DNA of 64,000 bases, taken from the NCBI RefSeq assembly GCF_030287405.1, contig NZ_JASVVV010000001.1, forward strand, positions 912,403 to 976,402. Reading direction: 5' to 3'. Below the pieces are notes generated by a model. The model had not been told where the DNA came from and did not search any database. It was given only the letters and a program-made list of their open reading frames with translations. Positions within the stretch are counted from its first letter, which is position 1. Every line of letters starts with the position of its first letter. Source of the stretch: Halalkalicoccus sp. NIPERK01. Lineage in GTDB: Archaea > Halobacteriota > Halobacteria > Halobacteriales > Halalkalicoccaceae. Below, one piece after another: positions 22,996 through 31,126 of the stretch. The translations under genes were made by a program, and so were the position numbers.

Positions 22996-23268
22996 ATGGG
23001 CTCCGAATCGAAGCTCGACGACCCGTCAGTCTCACTCGAAGACCTCGCGGGCGTGCTCGCCAAGCGCGAGGACGTCCTTGGGGCCGACGTTCGTAACGAC
23101 GATCCGCTCGAGTGGCGCGACGGGTATCTCGAAGTTACGTTCGAGCGAGGACTCGTCCCGCCGAAGGCGCTGCTCGAGATCGGTGCGGCGGGTTTTGCGA
23201 TTCACGACGTGATGCCACAGGGCTACGACCACTACATCGTCGAGATCGCCGAGGTGACGAATCGATGA
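22996..23268 (+). CDS. Small provirus protein (90 aa)
   Basis: The sequence alternates helix and strand: SLEDLAGVLAKREDVLGADV, GYLEVTFERG, PPKALLEIGAAGFAIHDVM and YIVEIAEVTN. This resembles a ferredoxin-like alpha/beta fold. No cysteines or catalytic motifs are present. It overlaps the next gene's ATG, keeping the operon packed. Confidence 0.6.
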   Translation: MGSESKLDDPSVSLEDLAGVLAKREDVLGADVRNDDPLEWRDGYLEVTFERGLVPPKALLEIGAAGFAIHDVMPQGYDHYIVEIAEVTNR

Positions 23269-23855
23269 GCGCTGATCTGGTACGCTTCACCTACGTTGGA
23301 TGCGGGAAAGCAAAACGCGAGATCGACGGTCATCCAAATCATGCTAAGAACCAGTACCCGGCCGCTGCCCTGTACACGAGTAACTACTTCGCGCTCAAGC
23401 GCCGGTACGCTGAGCGCGCTTCCGAGTCGTGGTGGATCCTCTCAGCGAAGCACGGCCCGATCCATCCATTCGTTCGCCTGAAGCACTACGATGTCACGAT
23501 GTCGGATTACCCGATCGAGGGTGGTAATGCGCCGTTCGAGACGATAGAGAACTGGGCCGAGCACGTCGTTGAGCAGGTCGGTGTCGCGGTGCGTCGCTAC
23601 CAAGAGCAAGACGAAGCCGATGCCGTTGACGAGATCGTGATGCTTGCTGGGAAAGACTATCTCGACCCAGTTCGGGACGGGCTTTCCGCGATTGCCGACG
23701 AGTTCGACCTCATGATCCGCTATCCGTTCGATGATACATCAGGGATTGGTGAGCAGATGGCATGGCTCAAGAACCAGACCGATCATTCCGCCCCCGTCAG
23801 CCCGCGGTATCGACATATCTTCACTGATGAAATCAGAGAGGTGACGGACCAATGA
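23265..23855 (+). CDS. DUF6884-like protein (YaaA-related fold)
   Basis: The 196-residue protein begins RFTYVGCGKAK, continues ALYTSNYFALKRRYAE, then WWILSAKHGPIHPF and KHYDVTMSDYPI. This series (C-G-K, lY-x-S-x-y-F, W-x-I-L-S-A-K-x-G, Y-d-x-t) is the signature I associate with DUF6884-type proteins found in phages and archaea. Their biochemical activity is not established to my knowledge; a relation to nucleotide or base-modification enzymes is only suggested. The start overlaps the preceding stop (ATGA). Confidence 0.65.
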   Translation: MSADLVRFTYVGCGKAKREIDGHPNHAKNQYPAAALYTSNYFALKRRYAERASESWWILSAKHGPIHPFVRLKHYDVTMSDYPIEGGNAPFETIENWAEHVVEQVGVAVRRYQEQDEADAVDEIVMLAGKDYLDPVRDGLSAIADEFDLMIRYPFDDTSGIGEQMAWLKNQTDHSAPVSPRYRHIFTDEIREVTDQ

Positions 23856-24112
23856 GCGCCGGCCTCGACTCCCTCGAGGAGATCGAGCGCTACGTCGCCT
23901 GGAAGGACTTGCGCGACCTCGCCGTTCGGACGGTCGGCGCAGCGCTGCGCGCGGTCGTGATCGGCGTGGCCGTCGCCGCCCTCCTGGTCGCGATCGCGCT
24001 CGCCGTCCCCTCAGTCTCGATCCCGGATCAGACGACCCTCGCCCTGACGGTCGTGAGCTCGGCATCGGTGATCGCCGTGTTCGCGAGCGCGCTGCTCGCG
24101 AGTTCCCGCTGA
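23852..24112 (+). CDS. Small membrane protein (86 aa)
   Basis: A charged N-terminal helix (LEEIERYVAWKDLRDLAVR) precedes two membrane helices (AVVIGVAVAALLVAIALAV and LALTVVSSASVIAVFASALL). It is the last gene of the rightward operon. A T-rich stretch (gttttgtttt) follows about 16 bp after its stop and may terminate transcription. Confidence 0.6.
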   Translation: MSAGLDSLEEIERYVAWKDLRDLAVRTVGAALRAVVIGVAVAALLVAIALAVPSVSIPDQTTLALTVVSSASVIAVFASALLASSR

Positions 24113-24203
24113 CGCCCCCTCCCCCTGACGTTTTGTTTTGATCGGCCGCAGCCCCTTCGGGCCCCGTCCGCTTTCCAACTGCTGACAGCGCGTTTCCGAG
24201 GTA

Positions 24204-24255
24204 TTACCTTGTTCAACACCCACCTTTCACGGTCAGATTATGTTGCACAAGGTAA
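24204..24255. terminator. Large inverted repeat between convergent genes (bidirectional terminator candidate)
   Basis: TTACCTTGTTCAAC (24204-24217) and GTTGCACAAGGTAA (24242-24255) pair at 13 of 14 positions around a 24-base loop. It lies in the 227-bp gap between the ends of the rightward operon and the leftward Tat-protein gene. A separate protein-binding or mobile-element role cannot be excluded. Confidence 0.55.
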
Positions 24256-24339
24256 GACAGTGCTGCCGTTACGCACTATACTACTCTTCAAGTAAGACCG
24301 CTCACTCAGGCAATACTAATGTAAAATGAGTCTCGGTTC

Positions 24340-24963
24340 TCAGGCGTCGCCGCTGATCGTCAGATCGCCACCAGACTGGAATGCAGCCTCAAGGTTGGAA
24401 GTCGTGACGAGAGTGGTGAACGCAATTTCTTCGGTACCGTGACCATAATCGAACAGAGCACGGATGTGCAGCGTGGTATCTGCAGTCGTCCCATCAGCGG
24501 TATTCTCAAAGTCTGATGCCGAGACGAACTCCGAGTCAAGGAAACTAACCTGCGAAGCAAAAGGAGCTCCAGCGGTTTCATCCCACGGGATATCAGCATA
24601 TGTCGCGTGTGAACCGCTCTCGGTCGAGATGTCAAAGGAACCGCTCGTAATCTGGCCCCAGTCGGTGCCATTTAGGCCAGCTTCCAGCGTGAAGGTGACC
24701 GTCTGTGTTGGAGTGTAGTTGTCCCAGCTCACAGTCATTTCGACGTCAGCATCCGACGCGATGTACACGTCGCTAATCGTACCATCTCCGGTTTCAATTG
24801 TGAGATCAGTTGCACTCCATGTCCCTAAGGTTGCTGCAAAAGCAGGCTGGGTTGAGTAGTGGACTAACGTGGCTCCTGCGACAGAGAGACCAGCAGCACC
24901 GACACCACCACGGATGAGTGTTCTGCGGGAGATCTTCGTCGAGTTTGTATCAGATTCCATCAA
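24340..24963 (-). CDS. Tat-secreted beta-rich protein
   Basis: The 207-residue protein has a twin-arginine signal (SRRTLIRGGVGAAGLSVAG) and a likely cleavage site after AFA near residue 43. The mature part is Thr/Ser/Asp-rich with alternating strand patterns (VEMTVSWDNYTPTQTVTFTL, TADTTLHIRALFDYG), similar in style to secreted TasA-like or camelysin-like surface proteins. No lipobox or anchor is present, so it should be released or incorporated in a larger assembly. An AT-rich promoter region (24961-25050) precedes it. Confidence 0.65.
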   Translation of the reverse strand: MMESDTNSTKISRRTLIRGGVGAAGLSVAGATLVHYSTQPAFAATLGTWSATDLTIETGDGTISDVYIASDADVEMTVSWDNYTPTQTVTFTLEAGLNGTDWGQITSGSFDISTESGSHATYADIPWDETAGAPFASQVSFLDSEFVSASDFENTADGTTADTTLHIRALFDYGHGTEEIAFTTLVTTSNLEAAFQSGGDLTISGDA

Positions 24964-25061
24964 TAATCTATATTATGTTAGTAGTTATATACCTTTGGAT
25001 TATTATATTAATTACTAATAATTAATAATAGACTGGGAATTGCCACGCGGACGGAGAGGAC

Positions 25062-25421
25062 CTACGTTGTAATTCGTGTCACCTGCCGTTTGACCCATCG
25101 CCAGAGATCGCCGACGCGCTCCCAAGGCCACTTGAGATCCGACGAGGACTCGATCGCGTCAGCAAAGAGCAACAGCCCGAGCACGAGAATCGCCACCAAC
25201 GCGACGATCAACCAGTGATCGGTCGTGATCCACGAGGGAACCCATTCCCAAGCGGGCTGGTTGAGAACCATATACCCGCTGACACCGGCTGCAGCGAATA
25301 CGAGGAGATGCTTCTTTCGTGCGTGTCCACCACCGAGTGCGGCGAGATAAATCAGCGACGCGATGTAGAAACTCGGGACGGTCAAGCGAAGGACGTCCGC
25401 CAGCCATGCAGCGTTAGTCAT
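25062..25421 (-). CDS. Three-helix membrane protein, possible egress protein
   Basis: The 119 residues have membrane helices at about 14-32, 38-52 and 69-90, and a basic, Trp-rich C-terminus (WPWERVGDLWRWVKRQVTRI) that could lie on the membrane surface. It overlaps the preceding two-helix gene. Its size, topology and place at the end of the late region recall holins, but no archaeal lysis protein family is recognised, so the function is open. Confidence 0.6.
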   Translation of the reverse strand: MTNAAWLADVLRLTVPSFYIASLIYLAALGGGHARKKHLLVFAAAGVSGYMVLNQPAWEWVPSWITTDHWLIVALVAILVLGLLLFADAIESSSDLKWPWERVGDLWRWVKRQVTRITT

Positions 25422-25626
25422 CGCCGCTCCCGACCGTATGACCGGTGATCGCCGGAATGACGTGTGCGAGCCCGGTCATTGCGAGGATGAACAGCAACCA
25501 CAAAATGGTCGTCGTCGGCCCTGGCGCTCGGCCGACGATATTGAGGTACGCGAGTAAGGCGAACGCGCCGGTCCCGAGTAACAGACGAACGTATCCCTGT
25601 ACCTGAGTTGTTAGGAGAATAAGCAT
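25414..25626 (-). CDS. Two-helix membrane protein, possible egress protein
   Basis: The 70 residues consist of an N-terminal segment (MLILLTTQVQGYVRLLLG) leading into two membrane helices and a short acidic tail (TVGSGDD). The stop overlaps the next start. A TATA-like gataaaaacc (minus strand, near 25675) lies upstream inside a 10-bp inverted repeat, so this pair may have its own regulated promoter. Confidence 0.6.
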   Translation of the reverse strand: MLILLTTQVQGYVRLLLGTGAFALLAYLNIVGRAPGPTTTILWLLFILAMTGLAHVIPAITGHTVGSGDD

Positions 25627-25646
25627 CGCTGGATACCCGTTTCCGG

Positions 25647-25711
25647 CCGAGCGAGAATGCCGACCATTGGGTTTTTATCATGGGTTGTGGTGGTGTGGGT
25701 GTCTCGCTCGG
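25647..25711. promoter_or_regulatory. 10-bp inverted repeat flanking a promoter
   Basis: CCGAGCGAGA (25647-25656) and TCTCGCTCGG (25702-25711) are exact inverse complements. Between them lies gtttttatc, a TATA box in the leftward direction, about 50 bp before the ATG at 25626. Two operators bracketing a promoter, or a large hairpin, would both fit. Confidence 0.5.
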
Positions 25712-25772
25712 GGGTGCGACCCCGGCGGGACAGGCGTCGGGGCTGGCTCCCCGGCGCATCGTTCATCGGGGG

Positions 25773-26351
25773 TTAGGCACCCTCCGTGATCCATTCGGTA
25801 TTCTCATCTCCATCTCCATTGGCAAGAACGTCCTCGGCCACGCCGCGAGAACCCTCCTCGGCGTAGCGCTCCTCGAGGCGCTCGCGGCGTTCGTCGAGCT
25901 CGGCGCGGTTGGGCTGGCCGTGCGCTCCTATGAGCGACTGGACGGCCGCCCACGCCTCCTCAGGATCGTTCTGCTCGATGCCGTGCTGGAGTGAGAGCAG
26001 CGTCGAGTCGAGCGTCCCAACACCAGCCTCGCGGAGCTCGCCATACCGGTCGCGGCTCGTAGTCGCGATCTGGTACATCTCTCGGGCGACGATCCCGCCG
26101 ACCGTGACTGCGCCGACGAATACCGCACTGCCGATGTCCGCGCCGACAGAGAGCGTATAGACGCCGGCGATCGCGCCGACGATCGCCATCGCGGCGACCT
26201 CGTCCTTGCCTTTCGCCCACTGCCAGGACTCGCCGTTCTTTCGGGCGGCGTAAACTGTCCGGCCGGCGCCGATCACAGCGAAGGCGAGGACCGTCCCGAG
26301 TGTTTTCAAAAACTGTGCTGTGGATTCGTCTACGTAGTTGTCGATCATCAT
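25773..26351 (-). CDS. Membrane protein with cytoplasmic helical domain
   Basis: Three hydrophobic helices (about 14-30, 52-70 and 74-90) are followed by a 100-residue hydrophilic domain rich in Glu/Arg (AELDERRERLEERYAEEG). The gene follows the beta-helix tail protein in the leftward late transcript with a 20-bp gap. A role in virion release or envelope interaction is suggested by position only. Confidence 0.6.
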   Translation of the reverse strand: MMIDNYVDESTAQFLKTLGTVLAFAVIGAGRTVYAARKNGESWQWAKGKDEVAAMAIVGAIAGVYTLSVGADIGSAVFVGAVTVGGIVAREMYQIATTSRDRYGELREAGVGTLDSTLLSLQHGIEQNDPEEAWAAVQSLIGAHGQPNRAELDERRERLEERYAEEGSRGVAEDVLANGDGDENTEWITEGA

Positions 26352-26371
26352 GACGTCGGTCTGAAGGAGTG

Positions 26372-27655
26372 TTAGATACCGAGCGTTCGGCGAAGGCGTC
26401 CGATCCCATCTCCGTAGGCCTCGCGACGCTCGGCGGACAGCAGCGGCTCGCCGTCCATCGGGTCCTCGAGGTTCAACTCACACCCGTAGCCGGGGTAGTG
26501 CCGGCTCATGCCGTACTGGTTATCCGTCCACGAGAAGTTACAGTAGCCGTTCTCGTCCTGATACGCTGCAGGAACGCCCGACTGTGCGAAGGCGTCCTCC
26601 GGGCTCTCGTGAGGGATGTGACAGCGCTCGATGCGGACGCCCTCTTTGGGGACGCCGCGGATCGAGGCGACCGGGTTGAGCCGTCCGGGGCTGAAGTTGA
26701 TCCCCTCCGAGGCGGGCGGGATGTGCGTCTCAACGAAGGTGCATCGGCGGACGTCAATCCGGCCACCAGCTCGATACTTCCACTCGCGATGTTCGGGATC
26801 GTCCGAGCCGCTCATGTTGTTTCCGACCCGGTGCATATCCAGGATGTGCGAGGAGAACGTCGGTCCGAACAGGCAGTTCTCGAGCGTGTAGCCGCCGTCC
26901 TCGTGGCCGAACCCGCAGAGCGGGTGGCGTGCGGCGTTGAAATACGAGTCCGTGATCGTCGGATGGCCCCGGACGACGTCGATCACGTAGCCCGCGCTCG
27001 TTTTCATGCAGTTGTGGCCGTCGATGTGATGGATCGACGGCGTGCCGGCCGACCACTCACGAGCGCCAAGATACATTCCCTGATTCGCCCAGCCCGCAAG
27101 CTCGATGTTGTCGATCTCGACGCCGCTGTCGTAGACGACCATCCCGCGGGCCCGGTTCGGCGAATAGACCTGTGCCTTGCGCTCGGCGTAGGTATCCTGC
27201 GGCGGGAAGGGTATGTACCCCGGCATCCGGGGGTTATCGAAGTAGTCGATCTGTGGGCCGATGAGCCGGAGCGCCGTCAGCCGGGCGTCATCGTGGACGT
27301 GGAAGACGCCAGTCGCCCCGCCGCCGGCCCAGGCGTGGGATCGGACACCCTTCTCGCGGGTGAACAGCTTCGCGCCCGGAGACCCGTCGAGGCCGCGATC
27401 ACTCGCGAGGACGGTCTCACCGCGCAGGTGGTAGGTGTGTGGGGCGAGATCAAGTTCTACGTCGTCGGGCACCCAGACGACACCTTCGGTGCGACTGTCC
27501 AGGATATCGGCGAGCTCGTCACCAGTCCGAACCACTACGTCGGCGTCAGTCCGGTGGACGCGATTGGCGGGCTCGTAGCCCTCGCCTCCCCCGATCTCCG
27601 AGCGAGGCAGGAGCTCCTCGCGAATCCACTGGTCAGTATAGAGGTCAACTGGCAT
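26372..27655 (-). CDS. Parallel beta-helix tail spike/fibre protein
   Basis: The 427-residue protein has short recurring units such as GVFHVHDDARLTALRLIGPQ, GVEIDNIELAGWANQGMYLG, PSIHHIDGHNCMKTSAGYVI and GGRIDVRRCTFVETHIPP, the pattern of a right-handed beta-helix of the pectate-lyase type. Tail spikes with this fold bind or cleave surface polysaccharide. The start at 27655 (MPVDLYTDQW) lies 4 bp from the upstream stop at 27660. It is the last of the tail genes and the likely host-recognition protein. Confidence 0.72.
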   Translation of the reverse strand: MPVDLYTDQWIREELLPRSEIGGGEGYEPANRVHRTDADVVVRTGDELADILDSRTEGVVWVPDDVELDLAPHTYHLRGETVLASDRGLDGSPGAKLFTREKGVRSHAWAGGGATGVFHVHDDARLTALRLIGPQIDYFDNPRMPGYIPFPPQDTYAERKAQVYSPNRARGMVVYDSGVEIDNIELAGWANQGMYLGAREWSAGTPSIHHIDGHNCMKTSAGYVIDVVRGHPTITDSYFNAARHPLCGFGHEDGGYTLENCLFGPTFSSHILDMHRVGNNMSGSDDPEHREWKYRAGGRIDVRRCTFVETHIPPASEGINFSPGRLNPVASIRGVPKEGVRIERCHIPHESPEDAFAQSGVPAAYQDENGYCNFSWTDNQYGMSRHYPGYGCELNLEDPMDGEPLLSAERREAYGDGIGRLRRTLGI

Positions 27656-27659
27656 GGTA

Positions 27660-28358
27660 TTAGTGAGCGTCCTCATCAGCGGCGATCTCGAGGTTGAAGA
27701 AGTAGTACCAGTAGTCGTTGCGATCGTAGGGTGCATAGCTCTCATCGACGCTGTCGGGCTTGTTCCCGCCGTGGAGCGTGACACCCTCGCGAGACTGGCT
27801 GTCCCAGCCACCCCAGTCACGCCGAGCGAGCGGGAAATTCCCGACGCGCGTCAGGAGGTACTCACCCGCGCCGGGAATCGTCATGTCCAGGTCGATCCAG
27901 TTGATGCCTTCCTCGACGGTGAGCTCGCGGACTGTGACCTCCTCGACGATGTCGGAACCGTCGAAGCGATACAGCGCCGCGGTGAACGTCCCCGACTTGC
28001 CGGCGTCGACGACGGCCCGGCCGAGGTGGGCGCCGCGTCCGGTCGAGAAGTGGATCCCCCATCGGTCGACAGTGTGATGCGGGCCGGCCGGCGAGGGACC
28101 GAGCTTCCGCGCCGGAAGCATGATCCGTCCGGCAGCTGCCTGGATCTCCTCGGCGAACTCCTCGCGGATGATCTCGCGGACCAGCTCACGGTCGACACTC
28201 CCGACTACCCCGGCCTCGATTTCCTCGAGTTCGGCACTGACGATCTCGTGAACGCGTGATTCGCTCGCGCCGGTGTCGATACTGGATAGTTGCTGTTCGA
28301 TTCGTCTGTCGACCGGTTCGTTGACGTCCGCGTTGTCGTCTGTTGGGTTGTTACTCAT
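27660..28358 (-). CDS. Tail-associated protein (232 aa)
   Basis: An acidic N-terminal helical region (DRRIEQQLSSIDTGASESRV, LVREIIREEFAEEI) precedes a beta-rich domain (FTAALYRFDGSDIVEEVTV, IDLDMTIPGAGEYLLTRVG). This is the arrangement of phage tail proteins with an N-terminal trimerising stalk and a C-terminal carbohydrate-binding jelly roll. The function is inferred from that and from its place between fibre genes. Confidence 0.6.
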   Translation of the reverse strand: MSNNPTDDNADVNEPVDRRIEQQLSSIDTGASESRVHEIVSAELEEIEAGVVGSVDRELVREIIREEFAEEIQAAAGRIMLPARKLGPSPAGPHHTVDRWGIHFSTGRGAHLGRAVVDAGKSGTFTAALYRFDGSDIVEEVTVRELTVEEGINWIDLDMTIPGAGEYLLTRVGNFPLARRDWGGWDSQSREGVTLHGGNKPDSVDESYAPYDRNDYWYYFFNLEIAADEDAH

Positions 28359-28452
28359 GGGTAGGAAGATCGTTCGTAGAGATCGCTGCCCGGCCCCATC
28401 GACATGGGACTTGTTGGTGGATCATCAGGGCCGGTCGAGAGATGAGATCGTA

Positions 28453-29142
28453 TCACACGATCAAGGAGTTCATCCGGATCTCGTCGGCGTACATCTCGCC
28501 GTCGTTACACCGCAACGCGAGCTTGCCGGGCCACGAGAAGCGATCTGTATTCTCGTCACCCTGGAGGTTCTCGAGGCGCGTGCCCGACGAGTCGTACAGG
28601 CGGGCGCGGATCTGGTCGGGATCGGCGAGGAACTCGACACGATACCACTGGGTCGAGTAACTGACGTCCGTCCCGTCGTCGTCGGCGACGGTTGTTAGTG
28701 ATCCATCCTCACGTCGATCGACGCGAAACGCGCCGTCCATGAACAGTTTGACTGTGTAGTGGTTATCCCAGTCGCTCGTACTGCCGCCGAAGGCGACCCA
28801 GTATGAGTGTGCGCTGTCGGTACTGATCGGCCGAATCCAGAACTCAGCCCATGTCCCGCGCTCGTAGTAGTTCGGCAAGCCGTCGCCGGGGACCGAGTAG
28901 ATTTCACGCTGGCCGTCGAAGTGGACACCGTAGGACCCGTCATATGCCGCGACACTCGTCGTATCGACGGTGCCAGTCCCGCTCGGGTCGGTGTAGTACG
29001 CGGGGATGTCGTTGTGCTCGAAGTCGTCGATGGTTCGGTGTGGCAAGTAGACGGTCGTCCCGTTGACCTGGACCTCGACGATCTCCGTCCCGCCGATTTC
29101 GATGCGGCCCTCGATCGGCGTGCCGTTGATTTCGAGTGGCAC
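28453..29142 (-). CDS. LamG/concanavalin-like lectin domain tail protein
   Basis: The GTG at 29142 follows the upstream stop by two bases and gives VPLEINGTPIEGRIEIGGTE, a typical strand-rich N-terminus. The rest (YDGSYGVHFDGQREIYSVPG, WAEFWIRPISTDSAHSYWVA, QWYRVEFLADPDQIRARLYD) has the alternation of a laminin-G/concanavalin sandwich. It is probably an adhesive part of the tail tip, 229 residues long. Confidence 0.62.
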   Translation of the reverse strand: MPLEINGTPIEGRIEIGGTEIVEVQVNGTTVYLPHRTIDDFEHNDIPAYYTDPSGTGTVDTTSVAAYDGSYGVHFDGQREIYSVPGDGLPNYYERGTWAEFWIRPISTDSAHSYWVAFGGSTSDWDNHYTVKLFMDGAFRVDRREDGSLTTVADDDGTDVSYSTQWYRVEFLADPDQIRARLYDSSGTRLENLQGDENTDRFSWPGKLALRCNDGEMYADEIRMNSLIV

Positions 29143-29144
29143 GG

Positions 29145-30290
29145 CTATTCCTCCGCGATAAAGGTGATCGTATCGCCGCTCTCGGTCCGTATTTCCATCG
29201 TGTTGCCGTCCCACTCGCTCGCTTCAGACACGACCCCACGGTCGCTACTCGTAAGCGTTCCACCTACATCGACACTGCTGCGAAATTCCCATCGTTCTGT
29301 GTCGAAGTTATAGCGGAGTTGCTGCTGGGTTCGTTTATTGCCGTCAATGACTGGAGTGAGAACGAACCGCTGACCGTCTGAACTCCATTCGGGTTCGATC
29401 CAGTTGTTTGAGTTAGTCGTTTTCCATTGTCCGACTACAGTATCAACGATGTTTTCGGTCGTCCCCTTGACCGTCATGCCGCCTGTGAGCGTTGGGCCGC
29501 CAGTAATTGCTTCAACCTCATGTATCGTATTGCCATTGACGTAGAAATCGCCAGTCGTACCGAAACCGCGTCGGAAGATCCATCGACCATTCTGAGGGAG
29601 CTCATCGTCATGTTCAAATCGGAGTTGATTCCCGCCGGCCGGCTCCCCTGGTTTTTCAGGGGCGATATAGGAAATCGTCCCATCAGTAGTCGCTGACAGC
29701 CAAATTCCCTCTGAATTATCCGGGTGCCCGACACCAAGATTCGGACGTCCGTCACCATCCTCTTCCGATCGGATCCATCCGCTATGCCCGCTAAACGCAG
29801 GTGGAATTACTACATGTCCGTCGTCATCGGTTTTAATACGTGGACCGATAACGCGCAGGTCTTCCCAGTCGGTGACTTCGCCGTTAGCAGTGTTGAACTC
29901 GTAGATAGGGATCTTGGCGTGGTCCTCGGGGTAATCTGCTTCAAGGCCAATTAGAATTGTGTCACTCGACCCACCGGCCCACCCGAGATAAAGCGTCTGC
30001 CCGGCTATGTTATCCGGGAGTTCGTAGTCAGTAACCGTATCCTTAAAGAGCCCTTTTCCCGCAATGAATGCCTCGCCGTGCCTGATGCGGACGGTCGTAT
30101 CGTCCCATCGATCCGAATCGTACGCGAAGGCGTTCTGGGAATTTTGTGGTGCGTGCGGGGACGCATCGGAGAAGTATCGCTCGCCCTCCGGCGTGATGAA
30201 CCCCTGCCCGGCCCAGAACTGATGAGCCGCTGCGTGCGCCATGCTGTAGAGTGTGCCTGGACTCGGCTCGACAGCTTCTCGTTCGGCCAT
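29145..30290 (-). CDS. Tail fibre protein (381 aa)
   Basis: The N-terminus (AHAAAHQFWAGQGFITPEGE) is followed by a long beta-rich region with many Asn/Gly/Thr residues. A segment near 260-285 (NGNTIHEVEAITGGPTLTGG) is collagen- or phage-fibre-like. The final 60 residues (FDTERWEFRSSVDVGGTLTS) match the style of fibre shaft repeats. There is no enzymatic motif. The ATG overlaps the stop of the upstream gene. Confidence 0.6.
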   Translation of the reverse strand: MAEREAVEPSPGTLYSMAHAAAHQFWAGQGFITPEGERYFSDASPHAPQNSQNAFAYDSDRWDDTTVRIRHGEAFIAGKGLFKDTVTDYELPDNIAGQTLYLGWAGGSSDTILIGLEADYPEDHAKIPIYEFNTANGEVTDWEDLRVIGPRIKTDDDGHVVIPPAFSGHSGWIRSEEDGDGRPNLGVGHPDNSEGIWLSATTDGTISYIAPEKPGEPAGGNQLRFEHDDELPQNGRWIFRRGFGTTGDFYVNGNTIHEVEAITGGPTLTGGMTVKGTTENIVDTVVGQWKTTNSNNWIEPEWSSDGQRFVLTPVIDGNKRTQQQLRYNFDTERWEFRSSVDVGGTLTSSDRGVVSEASEWDGNTMEIRTESGDTITFIAEE

Positions 30291-30865
30291 TAGCTACTGC
30301 CTCCTGACGAATCGAACGTGAACTCAGCGACCATTACCAGTCCCTCCTGATCGGATTTCTCGACTGAATTGGTGAGTGCATGATTGGCGAGGTGTCCGTG
30401 GTTGGTGACCGTCCCGGCCTCGACGATTGGCCCGGCGGTCGTCGTGTTCGCTTGGTTCGTGTCGAAAAAGGCACGCATCGTGAGGACGGTGTCGTTACGG
30501 TCGTACGTGGCGATCGTCGAGCGATCGAGTTCGTCGTTGATCGTCTCATTGGTATACTCTGGAGCGACGTCACTCGTCCCGACAGCGATTGCGTCGAACG
30601 TGTCACTTAGACCCTCGCCCTGACTAACTGTTCGGGCGATCGACCGATCCATCCCGATGCAGATCAGATTCGATGTCCACGACTCTTTGAGTGGGCCTGC
30701 CTCGTCGGCGATCTGTAATTTCTTCTGTGGATCAAGTGCGTGCCAGCGGTCGGCATCCACGTCAGCGTGCCGCCGAAGCGTGTCGATATCGTAAAGCAGG
30801 TACCCGATTCGGCCGGACACAGCAGTTGCGCCCTCGCTAAGAGTGCGTGTGCGCGTAGCCACCAT
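30290..30865 (-). CDS. Tail-associated protein of unknown function (191 aa)
   Basis: The sequence is a plausible single beta-rich domain (GRIGYLLYDIDTLRRHADVD, RSTIATYDRNDTVLTMRAFF, GLVMVAEFTFDSSGG). It overlaps the genes on each side by about one base. A baseplate or fibre-attachment role is inferred from position only. Confidence 0.55.
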   Translation of the reverse strand: MVATRTRTLSEGATAVSGRIGYLLYDIDTLRRHADVDADRWHALDPQKKLQIADEAGPLKESWTSNLICIGMDRSIARTVSQGEGLSDTFDAIAVGTSDVAPEYTNETINDELDRSTIATYDRNDTVLTMRAFFDTNQANTTTAGPIVEAGTVTNHGHLANHALTNSVEKSDQEGLVMVAEFTFDSSGGSS

Positions 30866-31104
30866 CAGTACATGGCCTCCGATAGGTCCCAGCCTCCTGA
30901 GGTGCTGTCGTCCCAGCGGAATGCTGGGTCGGTGTCGATGTTTCCCGTCATGGTCGCGTCGCCTAAACTGAACGTTTCGGCGAAGCGTCGGGAGACGTCG
31001 ATCCGATCGCCCGGTTCACGCCCCTCCTCAAGGCTTCGAAGGCGCTCGTCTTGTCGGCGGAACTTTGCTGCGATGCGGTGCTCTGGAGACTGGATGTTTG
31101 GCAT
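30865..31104 (-). CDS. Small tail-region protein (79 aa)
   Basis: MPNIQSPEHRIAAKFRRQDE begins a basic helix (RRQDERLRSLEEGRE), then an acidic beta-rich end (TGNIDTDPAFRWDD). Resembling a linker between hub and fibre, it has no recognised domain. Confidence 0.5.
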   Translation of the reverse strand: MPNIQSPEHRIAAKFRRQDERLRSLEEGREPGDRIDVSRRFAETFSLGDATMTGNIDTDPAFRWDDSTSGGWDLSEAMY

Positions 31105-31126
31105 GGGTTGTGTCGAACGAAGTCGG

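Noticed and set aside
26369-27697. 442-codon rightward frame opposite the beta-helix gene
   Set aside because: It is complementary to a gene with clear beta-helix repeats, has V/R/D-biased shadow composition and lacks context on that strand.
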